In this document: positions 14,706 to 15,077 of the stretch, one piece after another
Numbering within the stretch: the first letter of the stretch is position 1
Layout of the letters: each line of letters begins with the position of its first letter
Assembly (NCBI GenBank): GCA_002868985.1
Contig: PKTV01000150.1
Location: 1 to 15,077 of the forward strand
DNA from: Desulfobacteraceae bacterium
GTDB lineage: Bacteria; Desulfobacterota; Desulfobacteria; Desulfobacterales; UBA11574
Direction: 5' to 3'
Length of the DNA stretch: 15,077 nucleotides
Program-made: the position numbers and the translations under genes
Notes under the pieces: generated by a model
What the model was told of the DNA's origin: nothing
What the model saw: only the letters and a program-made list of their open reading frames with translations
Database searches by the model: none

Positions 14706-14876
14706 TCACGACATTTTCAAGCCTCCGATAAATACAGTTATGGCAGCTATCAGCAATAATGCCTTTACACTTTGATCCTTTTTGGTTATCGTTTTCAAAG
14801 GAAAATATTGCACAAGCTCTAACTTAAAAGGTGGTACAAAAAGTGGGGGCAGGTCATCTGAATAAATAATTTTCAT
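14706..14876 (-). CDS. Small 56-residue protein with a C-terminal hydrophobic segment
   Basis: The ATG at 14876-14874 is preceded by GGAG with 5-base spacing, a good ribosome binding site, and the frame runs 56 codons to TGA at 14706-14708. The protein begins MKIIYSDDLPPLFVPPFKLE, has a basic middle (PLKTITKKDQSVK) and ends in one hydrophobic stretch (ALLLIAAITVFIGGLK, about 39-54) that could act as a membrane tail anchor. The Pro/Phe-rich start, the lysines before the hydrophobic stretch and the ribosome binding site argue for a real gene, but I recognise no family. It may be an intact small protein or the remnant of a larger one. It is transcribed divergently from the epimerase-like gene at 14920, with 43 bases between the start codons. 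Confidence 0.5.
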   Translation of the reverse strand: MKIIYSDDLPPLFVPPFKLELVQYFPLKTITKKDQSVKALLLIAAITVFIGGLKMS

Positions 14877-14919
14877 TTGTACTCCACAATGCTATTCTTA
14901 CCACGTCAGGAAGATAAAA

Positions 14920-15077
14920 ATGAAGCCATCAGGAAAAAGTACCATCACTTCAAAGCGGCTTGGCGTTCTAATCGGTGGTTCAGGTTTGATCGGCGGTGCA
15001 CTGACTCATTTCTACAAGAAAACATCCCAAGATACAGAGTTTCTTGCCCCCAGTAGCAAAAAACTGAGTCTGCGAGT
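14920..15077 (+). CDS. NAD(P)-binding epimerase/dehydratase or RmlD-like reductase, partial (N-terminus)
   Basis: An ATG at 14920, preceded by CAGGAAG with 6-base spacing, opens a frame that stays open for 52 codons to the right edge. After about 14 polar residues comes RLGVLIGGSGLIGGALTHFY: a beta strand followed by the glycine-rich Rossmann loop (GGSGLIGG, 19-26), which binds the ADP part of NAD(P) in extended short-chain dehydrogenases. The next strand (EFLAPSSKKLSLR) resembles the stretch before the second cofactor-contacting loop of dTDP-4-dehydrorhamnose reductase-like proteins. Sugar-nucleotide metabolism is the likely area, but the substrate cannot be told from the first 52 residues. 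Confidence 0.75.
   Translation, partial: MKPSGKSTITSKRLGVLIGGSGLIGGALTHFYKKTSQDTEFLAPSSKKLSLR

Noticed and set aside
14432..14775. Two overlapping short plus-strand frames downstream of APRT
   Set aside because: They lack ribosome binding sites and recognisable motifs. The second overlaps the better-supported minus-strand small gene, and the region is rich in dyads.
14843..14855. GTGGGGGCAGGTC, which resembles sequence next to REP-associated transposases
   Set aside because: On the minus strand it is read as codons for Asp-Leu-Pro-Pro inside the small gene at 14706-14876, and no paired repeat or transposase lies nearby.
1..15077. CRISPR array, tRNA or rRNA genes, transposase genes
   Set aside because: I saw no regularly spaced repeats, no tRNA- or rRNA-like sequence, and no transposase or integrase motifs in any frame.

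Overview
The window comes from a Gram-negative bacterium of medium GC content. Gene style and dispersed repeats suggest a Desulfobacterota (Desulfobacterales-like) sulfate reducer, but that assignment is inference, since no taxonomic marker gene is present.

Region 1 (1-678, minus strand): a small lipoprotein gene overlaps, by 8 bases, the start of a GspH/FimT-type prepilin-like gene that runs off the left edge. A 667-base AT-rich divergent region (679-1345) follows, without a convincing gene but with two near-identical 16-base dyads and a partial copy of a dispersed repeat.

Region 2 (1346-7352, plus): a complete tripartite RND efflux system in the order outer-membrane lipoprotein (OprM/NodT type), periplasmic adaptor, inner-membrane RND pump. 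Together they would span the envelope and expel hydrophobic compounds using the proton gradient.

Region 3 (7576-14167, plus): a purine or nucleoside uptake and salvage module. It holds a periplasmic BMP-family binding protein, a double-domain ABC ATPase, two BPD_transp_2-type permeases, then S-methyl-5'-thioadenosine phosphorylase (MTAP) and adenine phosphoribosyltransferase (APRT). The gene order suggests import of a 6-aminopurine nucleoside such as 5'-methylthioadenosine or adenosine, phosphorolysis to adenine, and conversion of adenine to AMP. The module is interrupted twice by short non-coding elements of about 220-240 bases. Both are bounded by related terminal inverted repeats (consensus TAGTGTCCATYCATAAA) and look like MITEs with different interiors. 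One sits between the binding-protein and ATPase genes and supplies the binding protein's stop codon. The other lies directly upstream of MTAP.

Region 4 (14168-15077): about 540 bases without a convincing gene but with several dyads. Then come a 56-codon minus-strand ORF with a good ribosome binding site and a C-terminal hydrophobic segment and, divergently, the start of a Rossmann-fold (epimerase/dehydratase or RmlD-like) gene cut by the right edge.
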